64,000 nucleotides of DNA from Schistosoma mansoni. Its lineage: Eukaryota > Platyhelminthes > Trematoda > Strigeidida > Schistosomatidae. Of the stretch, positions 37,555 through 49,679 are shown one piece after another. Under the pieces are notes generated by a model, which was not told where the DNA came from, searched no databases, and saw only the letters and a list, made by a program, of their open reading frames with translations. The DNA lies in contig NC_031495.1 in the NCBI RefSeq assembly GCF_000237925.1, positions 10,145,852-10,209,851 of the forward strand, given 5' to 3'. Position 1 is the stretch's first letter, and each line of letters opens with the position of its first letter. The translations under genes were made by a program, and so were the position numbers.

Positions 37555-37732
37555 CATCTGGAGAGCAATAAGTAGTGATGCTGATCATCTTGACCCCCAA
37601 GCCGACCGAGATGAATTAGCTAAATGGCTCCAAATTCGGGGCCCAGAAATCATTTCTAGAATGAGTGTGCTCATGTATATCGAACAGGTTAGTAGAGACC
37701 AGTATATTATATTATATTACCTGTATTATATT
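37554..37732 (+). other. Segment S, first copy, and junction
   Basis: Sequence with an open frame (LDPQADRDELAKWLQIRGPE) of unknown identity, repeated at 39,748-39,903. A TATTATATTATATTACCTG-like simple stretch at 37,703-37,732 marks the junction to the TUFM copy. Confidence 0.55.
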
Positions 37733-37878
37733 ACCTTTCCTACTTCCTATCGAACATGTATTTACCATTACTGGTCGAGGTACTGTTGTTACAGGTCGGA
37801 TAGAACGTGGAATTCTTAAGCTTCAGTCACCAATTGAAATAATCGGATATAGTCAGACTTTAAAATCCACTGTCACAG
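37733..37878 (+). pseudogene. Inverted partial copy of a TUFM exon
   Basis: Equals the reverse complement of 16,977-17,122: it reads [20 protein letters not shown] and continues to the same GTAAGT donor. It lacks the exon's 5' end and has no neighbouring TUFM exons, so it cannot make EF-Tu. Confidence 0.9.
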
Positions 37879-38361
37879 GTAAGTCATAACTAGTCTTTCA
37901 GTGCTATCTACCCACATAATTCAGATTACTAAGCTTACCACTAAATATTATCATGTAGTGTTGTCTAAGAAGATCAAGTAAATGTAAGAATGACCTCTAT
38001 ACTGAGTTTTTATGATAGAATATTTATTATAAACGAACTGCTATTCACCAAATGTGGGTTTCAGTAACATTTATGAATTTTGATTTGACAAATAAAAGAT
38101 GACCTGAGGAATGTTGAAGTAAATGAATAGAATCTCGGTGATATGGTGTGACTAATTGATAACTATTCATAATACCGAAGTGTGGATCCAAATCTCTTCG
38201 ATAAGCTGATATCAGAAAATGAAATGGGGATCAATAGAATAGAGTCTTCTCCAGAACAAAACAATACTCTTCTACGCAAAATACTTGATGTAAAATTAAC
38301 TATGATTAAAATTCATACGCAGTTAAAGAGCACGGATTTTGGCGGTCACTCACACTTCACT

Positions 38362-38640
38362 TGATTTGTTTGTGGGTTGTGATACTGTCATGGTGTTCAA
38401 ATCAAAGCAGGTGATTTTCTTAGTGGGCCACACCCGTAGCCTTTGACCTAAAGGTCTAATCCACAAGGCAGTGGACACAACTTTAGGAGATGCAGTCTCA
38501 TGGTAACCGGTGACCAACGATAGGTTCATACTCGACTTATTTCCTCAGGATCCTGGAGCCTATGTGCACTGTTGGTTTGTAATCAGGGTTTTTCAACTCA
38601 CCTAGGTGGACTCTCCGTGCTCAACAGGGTTGTCAGTAAG
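38362..38640 (-). repeat. Dispersed repeat A copy inside the inverted duplication
   Basis: Mirror of 16,236-16,495, with the sense strand now minus. Confidence 0.7.
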
Positions 38641-39375
38641 TTTTTAAATTAATCGAGACTTGCATACATAGCCCATAGTGGGATTCCTAGATTGCAGCTA
38701 TCTCGTAGATTTAAATGAAAACGTTTAAAGGATTCAGATAAATATGCAGTAACATAACTCTTTTATCAGTTAGCAAAATGTTTTGGTTTTTCAGTCCGCC
38801 AAAAATGTCCCACTTTTAAATAATAGAACTGAGAAGTTGCATTCGCTCTATACCCCTTGATCTTGTTTTTTTAAAATTATTTCGTACCTTTTAATCCACA
38901 AATCGATTCTTCTAGAATTACGTTTCTTATGTCCAATCGTTGTAATTACCAATACTGCTACCAATATTATGATACTCATTTTATTAGTATTATATCATGT
39001 TTGTTTGTAACTTCAACTAAGCCACATATGAATGTCCTAAGTTACTTATGGTGGTCAGAAAAATTTAAAAGAGGAAACACCGCATAAAAACTGAAATTGT
39101 CCAAATATGCATTTGAACTGAAATAACAATCATTGATCTGAGAAACGTATCTTGCCTTGTATTAAGAAAACAATTAAAACAACCAGGTGGGATCGCCGGT
39201 GGCTTTATTCCGGGCTCACAGTAAAGCAACCAGGGTTTTCTTCCTAACCGCTGACGATCAATTTTGAGGTTTGACCATCGGGGCCTTCTTCAACTCGTTG
39301 CATAGGATTGTCTTGTCGGATTTTCTGTTGAAAAAAGGTGTGCCCGATAGGTTTATAGACTTCTTGAAGACCCTA

Positions 39376-39575
39376 NNNNNNNNNNNNNNNNNNNNNNNNN
39401 NNNNNNNNNNNNNNNNNNNNNNNNNNNNNNNNNNNNNNNNNNNNNNNNNNNNNNNNNNNNNNNNNNNNNNNNNNNNNNNNNNNNNNNNNNNNNNNNNNNN
39501 NNNNNNNNNNNNNNNNNNNNNNNNNNNNNNNNNNNNNNNNNNNNNNNNNNNNNNNNNNNNNNNNNNNNNNNNNNN
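39376..39575. other. Assembly gap of 200 N
   Basis: Exactly 200 undetermined bases. By comparison with the mirror copy (14,776-15,479) about 704 bp belong here, so 200 is a placeholder length. Confidence 0.97.
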
Positions 39576-39903
39576 GGGCACAGTGCTGATAATTCAGTTG
39601 GTGTAACCTACACGAATTATTAGCTTTATTATGTGTTTTGAAATAATTAAGCCGATTAAAATTCATTCCAAACTGGTAATAGTTTTGGGTAACAAGATCT
39701 AGGTGTCGAAAATTGTTCATTGATGAGTGGGTGATTGTTCCTATGTTCATCTGGAGAGCAATAAGTAGTGATGCTGATCATCTTGACCCCCAAGCCGACC
39801 GAGATGAATTAGCTAAATGGCTCCAAATTCGGGGCCCAGAAATCATTTCTAGAATGAGTGTGCTCATGTATATCGAACAGGTTAGTAGAGACCAGTATAT
39901 TAT
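39576..39903 (+). repeat. Second copy of RTE 3' part plus segment S
   Basis: Direct repeat of 37,382-37,710 with one 1-bp gap and a few substitutions (for example AATTAAGCC against AATTAGAGCC). Diverges after AGTATATTAT. Confidence 0.9.
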
Positions 39904-40429
39904 CAGCGGTACATCACTTTATGCGTGTAGGACTGTAAAGACCTAAGGGTAACAATAAATTATGCCTTCAAAACAACTGTTCGTCTTAACACAGCAGCTG
40001 CCAAAGGATTTTGAGCATCATGGTCACTTCGCCGAGTACTTATATGCTTTGACGAGGGGATGCTTCGGATTTTATAATCCACTATAGACCATCAACGTTG
40101 ATGATCTATGTCGAATAATTGGAGACCTACTCGAATTAGTATGGAACGTTGTGATGAACCAGCTAACTTCAAAGTCATACCTTGCAGTCAGTATCAAACT
40201 TGGATTACCCCTTCGACATATTAAAGTACTATGGCTGCTTTGAAAAGTGTATAGCGCAAAGGGCGTGATTACTTAAATATATTAGTAAGAATGAGTAAAG
40301 AGATGTTAGTGAGACCACCACTTCATGGGCCAGTCCATGGCCTATGATTAAATGGTTGGCGTGTGTTGTCCTTGACTTTAACAGGGATCGATGATCTGTT
40401 CGTTATTGAGTGCCAGATGATTAGGCTAG

Positions 40430-40870
40430 AGCTCAGTGACATTCAACTGCCCCAATACCACCTATATAAGACCACACCTAGAGTACGGTGTCCAAGCAGC
40501 TGATCCAAGCCGTTTTACGGTTACCGATACACTTGAGAGTCCTACGTGTTTAGGAGCAAAGTTACCGAAGGGTGATTTTCAGCTCTCTTACGACGGGCGC
40601 TGAAAACACCCGGACATTTTCCCTTATCGTACCACAGAATAAGAGGTGACTTTATATCGGAATTCCGTACCTTTAATGACTATTTGGACGTTAATACATG
40701 GCACATTTTTGCTCCTTCCAGAACTGATGATCTCTAGGGCCATAGCAAGAAGGTCCAAAAACTTAGAGCGGGGTTCCCTCTTTCTAATCAAGTAGTCGGT
40801 TTCTGTAACGCCCCACTTGAACAAGTGGGATCAGCCCCATCAATAAATGTTTTTGAGAATAAGCCATCCC
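40430..40870 (+). mobile_element. CR1-like reverse transcriptase C-terminal fragment
   Basis: Reads YIRPHLEYGVQAADPSRFTV then DTLES, and later NLERGSLFL and FCNAPLEQVGSAPS, matching the CR1 end pattern 'RPHLEYG...LERVQRR...N.LP..VV.A.S'. Frames are broken. Upstream 39,904-40,429 may belong to it but is not recognisable. Confidence 0.65.
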
Positions 40871-41137
40871 TTCACTGGAAAAATGTCGAAAGGATTAACA
40901 CAGGTCTGCCGACTTACCATCTTTAATATTGAGGTCAAATTTGTGTTTACCCGCGGTTGTTTCTTAGATTAGCGCTATAGTATTTTGAGCATGCCGGTTA
41001 GCAATGTGGAAGTACCTTCTCTGTGAGTATCTAAAATTCTGGACATAACTTTAATTTGAGTCTATCTTTGAAAGGCGTTTTTCATTTTAAAAGTAATGAA
41101 ATATATCATGCTATCCAGATTAGATTCAGATTTTCAG

Positions 41138-41165
41138 ATGCGTGTATATATATACACGCATCTAT
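41138..41165. repeat. Perfect 28-bp palindrome
   Basis: AGATGCGTGTATAT followed by its own reverse complement ATATACACGCATCT. It lies just beyond the end of a CR1-like fragment. Confidence 0.85.
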
Positions 41166-41189
41166 ATAGAACAGACAGCCTAGGGTCTA

Positions 41190-41760
41190 TATCCTTACTT
41201 TTCTAGTATGCTCCTATGACCGTCTAGCCTTCTCTTAAAGCAGTCGATTAAAGGTGAGAACACCACTGCTTCGAGTAACAAGTTCCAAGGATTGATGATG
41301 ATGTGAAAACCTGTATGCCACGGATATTTTATTCGTTATTGAGATGTCTTGATCTGGTAGGAAAAAAAGAGAGGATATATTACGTCAAAAATCAGTTCCT
41401 AGTGTTCTTTACGACAAAATCAGGTCACCTTTTAATTTGCGGTAGTATACAGTAAAGTAGTCTCAAGCCGCTCTTTGTGTTGTAAGCCCAAAAGTTCATG
41501 GATTGCACGGGCAGCTGTCCTCTCCAGGATATTGGAGTCTTTTAGACCAACTGACCAGAATATCTAAATCCGCCCGAAATGCATGTGCATCTGCTTGTCC
41601 TGTTATTTCTCTCCAGATTTTCACATCGTCAGCGTATAGTAGCATTGGGGACTCAACTATACTTGGGAATTCATTTACATACAGTACAAAAGCTGAGAAC
41701 CTGATACAGAGCCTTGCGGAATATATCAAGTAGTGTAAGTCAGGCTTGGACACTTCTTGA
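41190..41760 (-). mobile_element. CR1-like reverse transcriptase fragment with motif C
   Basis: The minus strand reads FVLYVNEFPSIVESP then MLLYADDVKIWREI (motif C, YADD) and ADLDILVSWSKR, followed by YKERLETTLLYTT, YR and the C-terminal part. Its 3' part is a reverse match to 20,205-20,590. Broken by an internal deletion between 'SWSKR' and 'LQYPGED' and by stops. Confidence 0.75.
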
Positions 41761-43658
41761 TTTTACATAACTTGGTCATTTAGATTCTCTTGGTGATTAC
41801 GCTTGCGTCTTCTTAGATCTCGGGGTTTGATCTTCTACCATGTGGTCCACTTATTAACGTGGAATAAGCGTATGAATAGTCCTGTTTTACGAAGACACTG
41901 ATCACAGTGAGTAACAATACCGACGTGTTTGGGATGGGTTTCTCTCCCTTTGAAAACACGACGTTGATCTGTGTTAAGTCCGAAACTAATGATTAGGAGT
42001 GAAATAGTTCAGTGGGTCGACCGCTTCGCTAGTCGTGGGAATTCCATCAGTGAGTTTATGCCTGGCAAAATCTCAGTAAGGAATGCATAAGGTTGGGTTG
42101 GTTTTACCAACACTTCATTTAGGTAGTCGAGGTGCATGTGATTAGGGAATGTGTTACATATACTCCACCACCACCTATTTCGACGAGTAATGCTTGGTAA
42201 TTCAGAAGTAGGTTTAAAGAAAGCTCAAATTAGAACGTGGCATCAGTTCATGAGGTCATTTACTGGTGAACTGAGCTTTGTTATTTGTAGTATGCATATT
42301 GAGAGTCTTTATGGTTATGGTAGCCAATGGTTGAGGATAGTTGATATGGCGCTTGGTAGATAGCATTGATGAAGCTTTATTCACTTTGTTTTTTTCCATA
42401 TTTTGGGTTTTAGAATTATCTCCGAAACTGGAGCATTGTATAAAAACAGCTGGTTGATTTTCAAATATGACGATGTGCTGTGAAAAGTTTAAATGACTGA
42501 AACCGAGTTGATTTCTTAATTGTCGTCAGACGATAAATTAGACTAGCTTACTTTACTCTGTTTATCATTACGAAGATCTGAGGTGATGTGATTGCAGTCT
42601 TCAAATTACTGACCGGTGAATTTAGAGTTCAGATGTTCTCACTTTGCTTGCCTTCTAGAACAGGAAATTTGCAAAGGCATATGAAAATGTCCATAATCTC
42701 TAAATCAGTAATTTGTTAACTGACTACCTACTTTCTAATCATATGGAATTTTCTGCCATCATAACATGATAACTTTCTCTGTTGATGTATTCAGTAGGTT
42801 GATTCAAATAAAAGTCTCATCATTAGACATATGAGATGGTTTCAAGCATCCGGTTCTATCTCATTGAGTATTAAGATATTTCTTAGAAATTTAGGACGTG
42901 TTAAACCAACTTTAGTCAGAATAAAGCAACTCTTAAAATACTTCTGGAAGAAGTGCATGACAGTCAAAGGATTCTTTTGAATTTGGTGGCTGCTTTTAAG
43001 CCTTTCTTCTGCGTATTCTATTGAGGCGAATACCAATCAAGTATTTTCCAGTTAAAAGGATAGGAGCTGTTAAATTGCATCAAAGTTCGATTGCACAAAT
43101 TGGTATGAGTATTCAACTCAAGATATTTGAGGGCTAGTGAAAGCACGTTACTGTATTTCCAGATTTATAATTATGGTGTTTCTATAGAAGAGTAGAAAGG
43201 GTGGCATCATAAAGTGATACAACTCTAAATGTGAAGTGAGATTGCGTAATAATCAGGGGGTGAGAGAAGAATAGAAAGATGAGAGTAATCCACCGGTCAG
43301 AATTATAATGCCTGGTGAAATGGTTGTCTTGTAGCAATGCTAAAAGCACTAAAGCTCTATACCCGATTTTGATGGTCGAACGAACACTGATAACAATAGT
43401 GATAAAACATAACGATGATGGTCATTGTTATATTCATTTAGTTCTTGTCTAATAAAAGTCTTTACCAAATATTTTCGTTTGGCTATGAATAGTGGTGTAA
43501 GCTTTTGTCTGTCTTGCGAATACGAATCAAACTCGGATAATACGAAGCTCATTTTATTTACGGACTTTATTCACCAATTAATTAATCAAGTGCTTTTGAT
43601 GCAAGAGGATCTTGGTTCAAAGATTTCCGACATTCATGTACTTTCTTTATTTTTATAG
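41761..43658. other. Region upstream of the placed MKK exons
   Basis: The missing N-terminal exon or exons of the kinase gene could lie here. No convincing one was found. Otherwise unremarkable. Confidence 0.35.
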
Positions 43659-43777
43659 ACAGCCAGTGCGTGATCCTGTACTGTTTCCCTTGGGATTAAA
43701 AGAAGAAGCAAAAATGTTACTAGGTTCTGAGGACATTACAATACACGCAAAGGATTTACGGAAGATAGCTCATCTAG
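43659..43777 (+). CDS. MKK exon: start of kinase domain
   Basis: Acceptor TTTTTATAG; encodes QPVRDPVLFPLGLKEEAKML and ITIHAKDLRKIAHLG, donor GTGATT after phase-1 G. The donor is non-optimal, but the next exon joins in frame to make GSGYYGRV. Confidence 0.85.
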
Positions 43778-46700
43778 GTGATTCTTGTACATTTGTTTCT
43801 ACTATTTTAATTTCCGATTAATCCCTTATTTTCTATTTATATGTATTTTTCGTGCGATTAAATGTCATTTTATAGCTACAACCACGTTATCTAGGGTTAA
43901 GTTTTGTAAATCTTAGTCCTGTTGATTGCCTTCCAACTGATTTCTGTCAAGGTCCTCATGGTAGCACAAACGTTAATTTTTCTTATTATCAAATTATTTT
44001 ACTTTATCAACATACCTGTCACTTAGCTCATTGGATTTGTTTTTCTTTCCTAATGGTTAGGAGTTAAGGATTTTTGAATCAGTCGCTGAATATTGATAAT
44101 GATTTTACGTGTCTGCTGAAATTCACACCTTTCTACCGCCTACTATGTTTTTCTAGTTTATATATTCGTATGATCCCAACTATTGATCATAACATGTATA
44201 CTGCGTACAGTTGTAGTGTTAAACTGATGTAAAAATAGACCAGTTTATTTCATTCACTATTTCAATAAATAAAATTCAGCATACAACTCAATAGAATTTC
44301 AACACTGTTCTTTATTTTGAATCGGGATGAGCCTCTCTGTAAATTATGTTTCACTTTCTTAACATATGTAGTTCGGCTACGTTGAAGGAGTTCTGTTGCA
44401 TGAAAACCGGTGTTAATGCAGTGCTGTACTGTTCAATCAATTTTTCAATATATAAACTATCATTCAAAAATCATGATTCGATTTATTTACTTAAGATATA
44501 AGTATTCATATAGGTTTGGGAAGTAGCGTGCGACACATTTTGGTTAAATCACTGCGACTGCCAAAATCTATTTGTTTTAACTCGGTTAATTGTGAAAAAG
44601 TGTGGATCAAATCCTGTTATCTTGATTATGTTATCCAATATACGTTGAATCTACCAGAGTCTGATGAAATATCGGTTTTACATAATTTAATTACTGTACA
44701 TGTAATTCATCGGACAGATAATGATACACGGTTATTCGTCCCTCACTATCATTGAATAAAGCTAATATGTTTCTTGAGTTAATATATCGATATTCAAAAT
44801 TTCACCACATCCAGATATAGTTATTGATATATACGGCCTAACAATAATTGTATTCTCAGCGGATAATTTACGTTAATTAATGGGAATACTTGATGATTCT
44901 CTCCTGCATTCATTCTTCATCATGAATTTGCTTGAATTTTCAGTAACCATTTAACCTCTATTCCTTAGGCTCCGGATATTATGGAAGAGTAGAAAAAATG
45001 ATCCATACACCCACGTCACACGTTTTCGCTGTCAAACACATTTCCGTCCATCTGAATTACCTCTCAAGACCCCTTATTTCTCGAGAATTGGCTGTTGGAA
45101 CCCGCTGTAATCACCGTTCTGTGGTTACTTGTTACTGTGGTCTGTTTTGTGAAGGTGATGTTCTTATTGTTATGGAATTAATGGATACATCTTTGGACAA
45201 ATTATTAAAAAAAGTGAGTTATTTCCAGATGCGTGTAACATTTTGTATGATTTCGTTTTATCACTTGACGTTATTATTAAATTAAGTCATTTCAGGTTTC
45301 GAATTCCGTGTCTATTTTCATTTAGATTCACTTCTTGTTTAATATTTAAGTTCTAAGCACTTTAGGAAGATTTTTTTCTCCAGCAATTTAAGAGCGTTTT
45401 AGTGCCAGTTTGCAACCTGTGTTTATGGTGTAAACGGACATAGGTAGTGTATCGCAGGAATCGGAAGTGGGATGCTTACCAGCAGATTGAAATTGATAGA
45501 AGAAGAAAAACAGAAAGCAATCGGGATAATAACAAAATTTAAAGAATGATGAAGTAAGTAAAGGACAACTCATGAAAGATACGCAAATGATGTATTTAGT
45601 GTACGATTACCATATTTTACAAAGGAACTGTTTGATTTTGCATAAAACAATAAATTGGTTTACCGTGCTTATATTTTCGTTCACTGTGTGTCTAACGTAT
45701 TCGTGATAGAAAATCGGCCTTATTCAACCCAAAAATCACATCACTGTCGATGAGTGACGAAATAACGGTATATGTAAAAGTTTACTTGTCTAATGGTTAG
45801 GATATATGTTACATGCGTCCATCTGATGTTAATTTAATTTTCTATTCGGACTATGGTAGGGTTGTGCTGAAAAAAGTTTATGGGTGGTCAAATCAAAATG
45901 TGATATAAATTTATCATGGCAATCGACTTCTTCCATGAGCCGTGTAGAAAGTTGCCGACTTTCTGACTAAAGCTTTACAGATAATCAAACTAGTACCAGA
46001 CTTCAAGGTATCTCAACATGTGTTGTTTTGATACACATACATGAGCACTTCATTTTCTCCAAGTACACGTTGTTTGTCTCTAGTTCTTTGCCACTGATAG
46101 CATAATTGTTTTCGTTCCTTTTCTTTTCTCGTTTTATTAATTTCTTATCACCCTAGTTATATGATATATGCCAGCTTGGATAGGTATATTCTAGAATCTT
46201 ACTGTAATTTTGTCTATCTGTTATTTTACCAAGTTTTCATTGATTTGTGTACAAAGCACGAGCTTTATACTAGTTATTTATCAACCAACTCAAATGGAAA
46301 TGGAGTTCACGTTTTGCGATTCATTATTATGACTGTAAAGTCAGAACCCTGTTCTGTTATCTTTAATAAATATATTGTTTGGAAGCTTAATTTTGAATCT
46401 TAATAAAGTGTCAGCGATTGCTATTAGGAATGAGACCAAGATAGAGTACTTTCACAAAAAATACCTTTCAATGTGTATTCATTTAATATTGCTAAATCAC
46501 AGGAATACGCCACCTCTTTTGGTCGAAGTGAGTTTACCAAACAGTAATCATAAGTTATTTTAACATTTATTTCTCCATTGAAACAGACAAAGTACGGTAG
46601 TTTTATGTTTTAAATATTTGTCACTACATGCTGTAATGTTGGGTTATAAGTGGATATATTCACTTTCACTTTCCATGATTACTCTTCTTAGGTTTACAAC

Positions 46701-48864
46701 CGTGGTCGTACTTTTCCTACTGACGTCCTAGCGTACATTGTGTTGTCGGTTGTTGAGGCTCTTGAGTATCTACATCAACTTGAAGTTATACATCGTGATG
46801 TAAAACCTTCAAACATGCTTGCAGATTGTCATGGCCGAGTTAAGGTAAGACAGAAAGTTAGAAAAATGTGCATTAACTATTATCTTTAATTATGTATTGT
46901 ATTTTCTTAAATAAATTAATTGTTTGTGATACAGGAATATTTTCAACCTTAAGTTCAATTACTGTATAAAATTTTAAACCTTTTTGTTTCCGTTTGGTGA
47001 ATAAGGTTTGTGATTTTGGAATATCAGCCGATTTAGAAAATTCAATTGCGTTAACCAACATAGGGACAAGAGCTTATTTAGCTCCAGAGCGAATTAATAC
47101 GCGAGAGAATGAAGGATTTTGTATTCGTTCAGATGTATGGTCACTTGGTCTAAGTGTACTCGAATTAGCAACTGGAAAACCTTGCTATCCTCAATCGCAA
47201 AATGTATTTCAGCAATTGGTCCAGGTAATTATGTTTTTTAATGTCTCTATGATTCTGTAATCATCTTTTACTCAAATTACATCATATCAAATTCACTAGT
47301 ACAAAACTCGACAGTCCAGTTTTATCTAACGTTCTTAGATCTTTCTTCATCGATTAGCACACATTCCGTTCGTATTTGGAAGTTTATTTTATTACAAATA
47401 ATTACATTCATAGATTAATTGCTATCCCGTTCATTAATCGATGTGATGGCGATTCGGAGCTTTTTAATTAGCCATTTCATCTGAATACGTATATTACTAA
47501 CCAATTACAAATTATTTCAGTGGTTTACTAGTTAATAATATAACTTACGTCAAAACTCTGATAGAAACTTTTTCTTCAATTGCTTATTTTATGCAAATCA
47601 TTGTGACAAAATACTTAGAAATTTAGGCACTATCATATTAGTATGATAACCAAAGGCTTTCCAGCTTATTATAGACTGTCACATTTAGGTTATATTGTTT
47701 TAAACTATGATGATGATCTCCATTTTCTTTTACCTGACGAATTAATACGGATTCTGAGTACAAGTTTGTGGGATCTAGCGCCAATGTACACCGGACGAAG
47801 TAGCTTGGAATACACAAATGATCCAATACGTATAACTTTGTCCCATTCATCTTCGACGTTCTTGTCAAACATAGGCGGTATTCTCAACCTACAATAATTA
47901 TTTGATTGTCGTTTGGACGTCTGAACGAAGTTTTTTGATGACATTTTTATCCACCACCAAATAAGCGAGTTAGTCAACCTATTCAACCATTTCATTTTAA
48001 CCGTTCAAATGTGCCTTAGTAAACGCACCCTACAACATCATCTTACACTTAAGATATGAACCGTCTTCAGTTTCTCCTTCATTGTGTTCAGATGTTCTTG
48101 TTTGTAATCAAATTATTTAATAAATGCTACAGCGCAAGCCACATCTAGAATAAATGATCTAGAAAATTCCTATTGATTTGTGATATTTTTGAGATCTGCT
48201 AAAAAAAATAGTAGGAACTATTTTGCTCAAATAACAACAAAAGAGAATAGTAGAATAAATTGTTTTGGTTGAAAGGTGATAGGTTATTTCATAAGTTTTC
48301 ACTTAAAATTTCAGTAGCATAGACACATGCGCATGAATTATCGTTTAAGATTTATAAAAAATCTATGATTTTCGCCAATCCAATGAAAGCTTTACCGCGT
48401 TCTTATCAGTAGGATCTAAAAACTATTCTCACAATGTTATATCATACCAGAGTAAGCGCTAAGATGTATAGCCTATCTTGAAACTCTTGATTGGTTCAAA
48501 CAATTCTATAAGTTGAATTTATAAAAGATTATGTGAAATATCAAAAACCAAATCAATAAATCATTTCTGTGTATATCCATTTCAATTTGTCAATTATATG
48601 ATTATCAAAAAAACTATAATCTCATTTATGTGGTTTTACTTTAAGGTTGTTCATGAACCATCACCACAATTGCCAGAATCAAGTTGTTATCCGAATTCAC
48701 TACGTAAATTCATTGATTCATGTCTTATGAAGAACAAGGATGATAGACCGAATTATGTTCAACTATTGGAGTCAGAATTCTTATCAACTGTTGACGCTAA
48801 AAGTGGTCAAGAATCATTTAGAATATTTTTAGCAGATTATCTTGATGATAATGAAAAATGTTAA
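43659..48864 (+). CDS. MAP kinase kinase of the MKK3/6 type, spliced
   Basis: Such kinases phosphorylate the Thr and Tyr of p38 MAP kinases in cytosolic stress signalling. Exons: 43659-43777, 44969-45213, 46692-46844, 47006-47224, 48646-48864; phases agree and the junctions are GT/AG. Motifs in order: ITIHAKDLRKIAHL and GSGYYGRV (glycine loop), VFAVKHI (ATP lysine), VIVMELMDTSLDK-type hinge, VIHRDVKPSNML (catalytic loop), VCDFGISADL (DFG), SIALTNIGTRAYLAPERI (activation loop with Ser and Thr four apart as in MKK6, then APE), SDVWSLGLSVLELATGKPCY, PSPQLPESS and DRPNYVQLLE. The ELMDTSLDK hinge and QLVQVVHEPSPQLP favour MKK3/6 over MKK4, MKK7 or MEK1/2. The first placed exon starts in mid-codon, so at least one 5' exon with the docking site and start codon is missing from this list. 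No damage is seen. Confidence 0.9.
44969..45213 (+). CDS. MKK exon: glycine loop to hinge
   Basis: Acceptor TTCCTTAG; SGYYGRVEKM, HVFAVKHISVHLNYLS, ELAVGTRCNHRSVVTCY, FCEGDVLIVMELMDTSLDKL; donor GTGAGT. Confidence 0.92.
46692..46844 (+). CDS. MKK exon: catalytic loop
   Basis: Acceptor TCTTCTTAG; VYNRGRTFPTDVLAYIVLSV, then EALEYLHQLEVIHRDVKPSN; donor GTAAGA. Exactly 51 codons, phase 0 on both sides. Confidence 0.93.
47006..47224 (+). CDS. MKK exon: activation loop and APE motif
   Basis: Starts at VCDFGISADLENSIALTNIG and runs through RAYLAPERIN and RSDVWSLGLSVLELATGK to QQLVQ; donor GTAATT. 73 codons. Confidence 0.93.
48646..48864 (+). CDS. MKK last exon with stop
   Basis: Acceptor ACTTTAAG; VVHEPSPQLPESSCYPNSLR, CLMKNKDDRPNYVQLLESEF and a C-terminus FLADYLDDNEKC before TAA. 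Confidence 0.92.
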   Translation, partial: VVHEPSPQLPESSCYPNSLRKFIDSCLMKNKDDRPNYVQLLESEFLSTVDAKSGQESFRIFLADYLDDNEKC

Positions 48865-49162
48865 TGATTCATTATAATATCCGTTGTTATTACTGATAAT
48901 GATGATGTATTAACTTACTTAAAAAGTAAGTACATGTATAAATTTTCTCAATCACATCATAAACATCAGGTTATATGTAATAGGAATTACTTTTTCTCTG
49001 CCTGCTTTCATTAACAAAAATTGTTTACCAACCTATATGTGATACATTCCGTTTTTTTAATTTCCAAATTTGAAGAGATTTTCTTACTCCTTATTTGTCT
49101 ATCAGTGATGATTACAAACTAATCTTTTGGACAGCCTTGTTGTTATTGCTTTTATCTTGCCA

Positions 49163-49164
<2 letters not shown>

Positions 49165-49197
<33 letters not shown>
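49165..49197. repeat. (AT)n microsatellite
   Basis: About 33 bp of AT dinucleotides, 0.3 kb after the MKK stop codon. Confidence 0.95.
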
Positions 49198-49200
<3 letters not shown>

Positions 49201-49576
49201 CTCATATATGTATATAATTTCTGTCACTGTTCTCGTTTAACATTAAAATATCAGTGGTAATTTCATCTACCATGTAGTTTTGTCGTTTTATTTTGCTTTT
49301 AATTTTGTCTTCCCAATCTTGACTGTTCCTATAAATAATTGGTTTGACCACTACTAGTCAGTAATGATAAACAGATGAAGAAGACATTTTTAATATAGCC
49401 ATTTTCACTGTAGTGGGATTTTATTAAATTTATTATATTAAAATGATTTATGCTTTTCTGTTAACGAAAGATTGGTCATGAATATTGAATGTAGTCATAT
49501 CCGTTAATACAGTATTAGTTACAGTTTTTTTACAATAATATTATTTATTGAATTCCTTGAGAAAATTTGTTCGTTA

Positions 49577-49602
49577 AATTATTATTATTATTATTATTAT
49601 TA
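49577..49602. repeat. (ATT)n microsatellite
   Basis: About eight ATT units directly before the SINE region; possibly an insertion-site or tail feature. Confidence 0.9.
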
Positions 49603-49679
49603 CACTCAGCTTGTAAACACAGAGCCCATGTTAAGTTGTATGGCATCGAAATAGAAAATCGCTTCATTTTTATGGTATT

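Larger units (their letters stand above)
37733..39375 (-). repeat. Inverted duplication of TUFM intron/exon DNA (partner 15,480-17,122)
   Basis: Both arms are 1643 bp with no net length change and look base-for-base the same wherever I compared them. It contains the TUFM exon part, the intron, a repeat A copy at 38,362-38,640 and the beginning of an SR2-like fragment, and then runs into the assembly gap. Confidence 0.9.

Noticed and set aside
39258-39750. Open frames running through the N block
   Set aside because: Artefacts of translating undetermined bases.
44516-44755. 79-codon open frame inside the first large MKK intron
   Set aside because: No kinase or other family match, and it does not fit the phases of neighbouring exons.
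47638-47995. Overlapping open frames of 76-96 codons on both strands in the last MKK intron
   Set aside because: No family resemblance, and MKK reads correctly without them.
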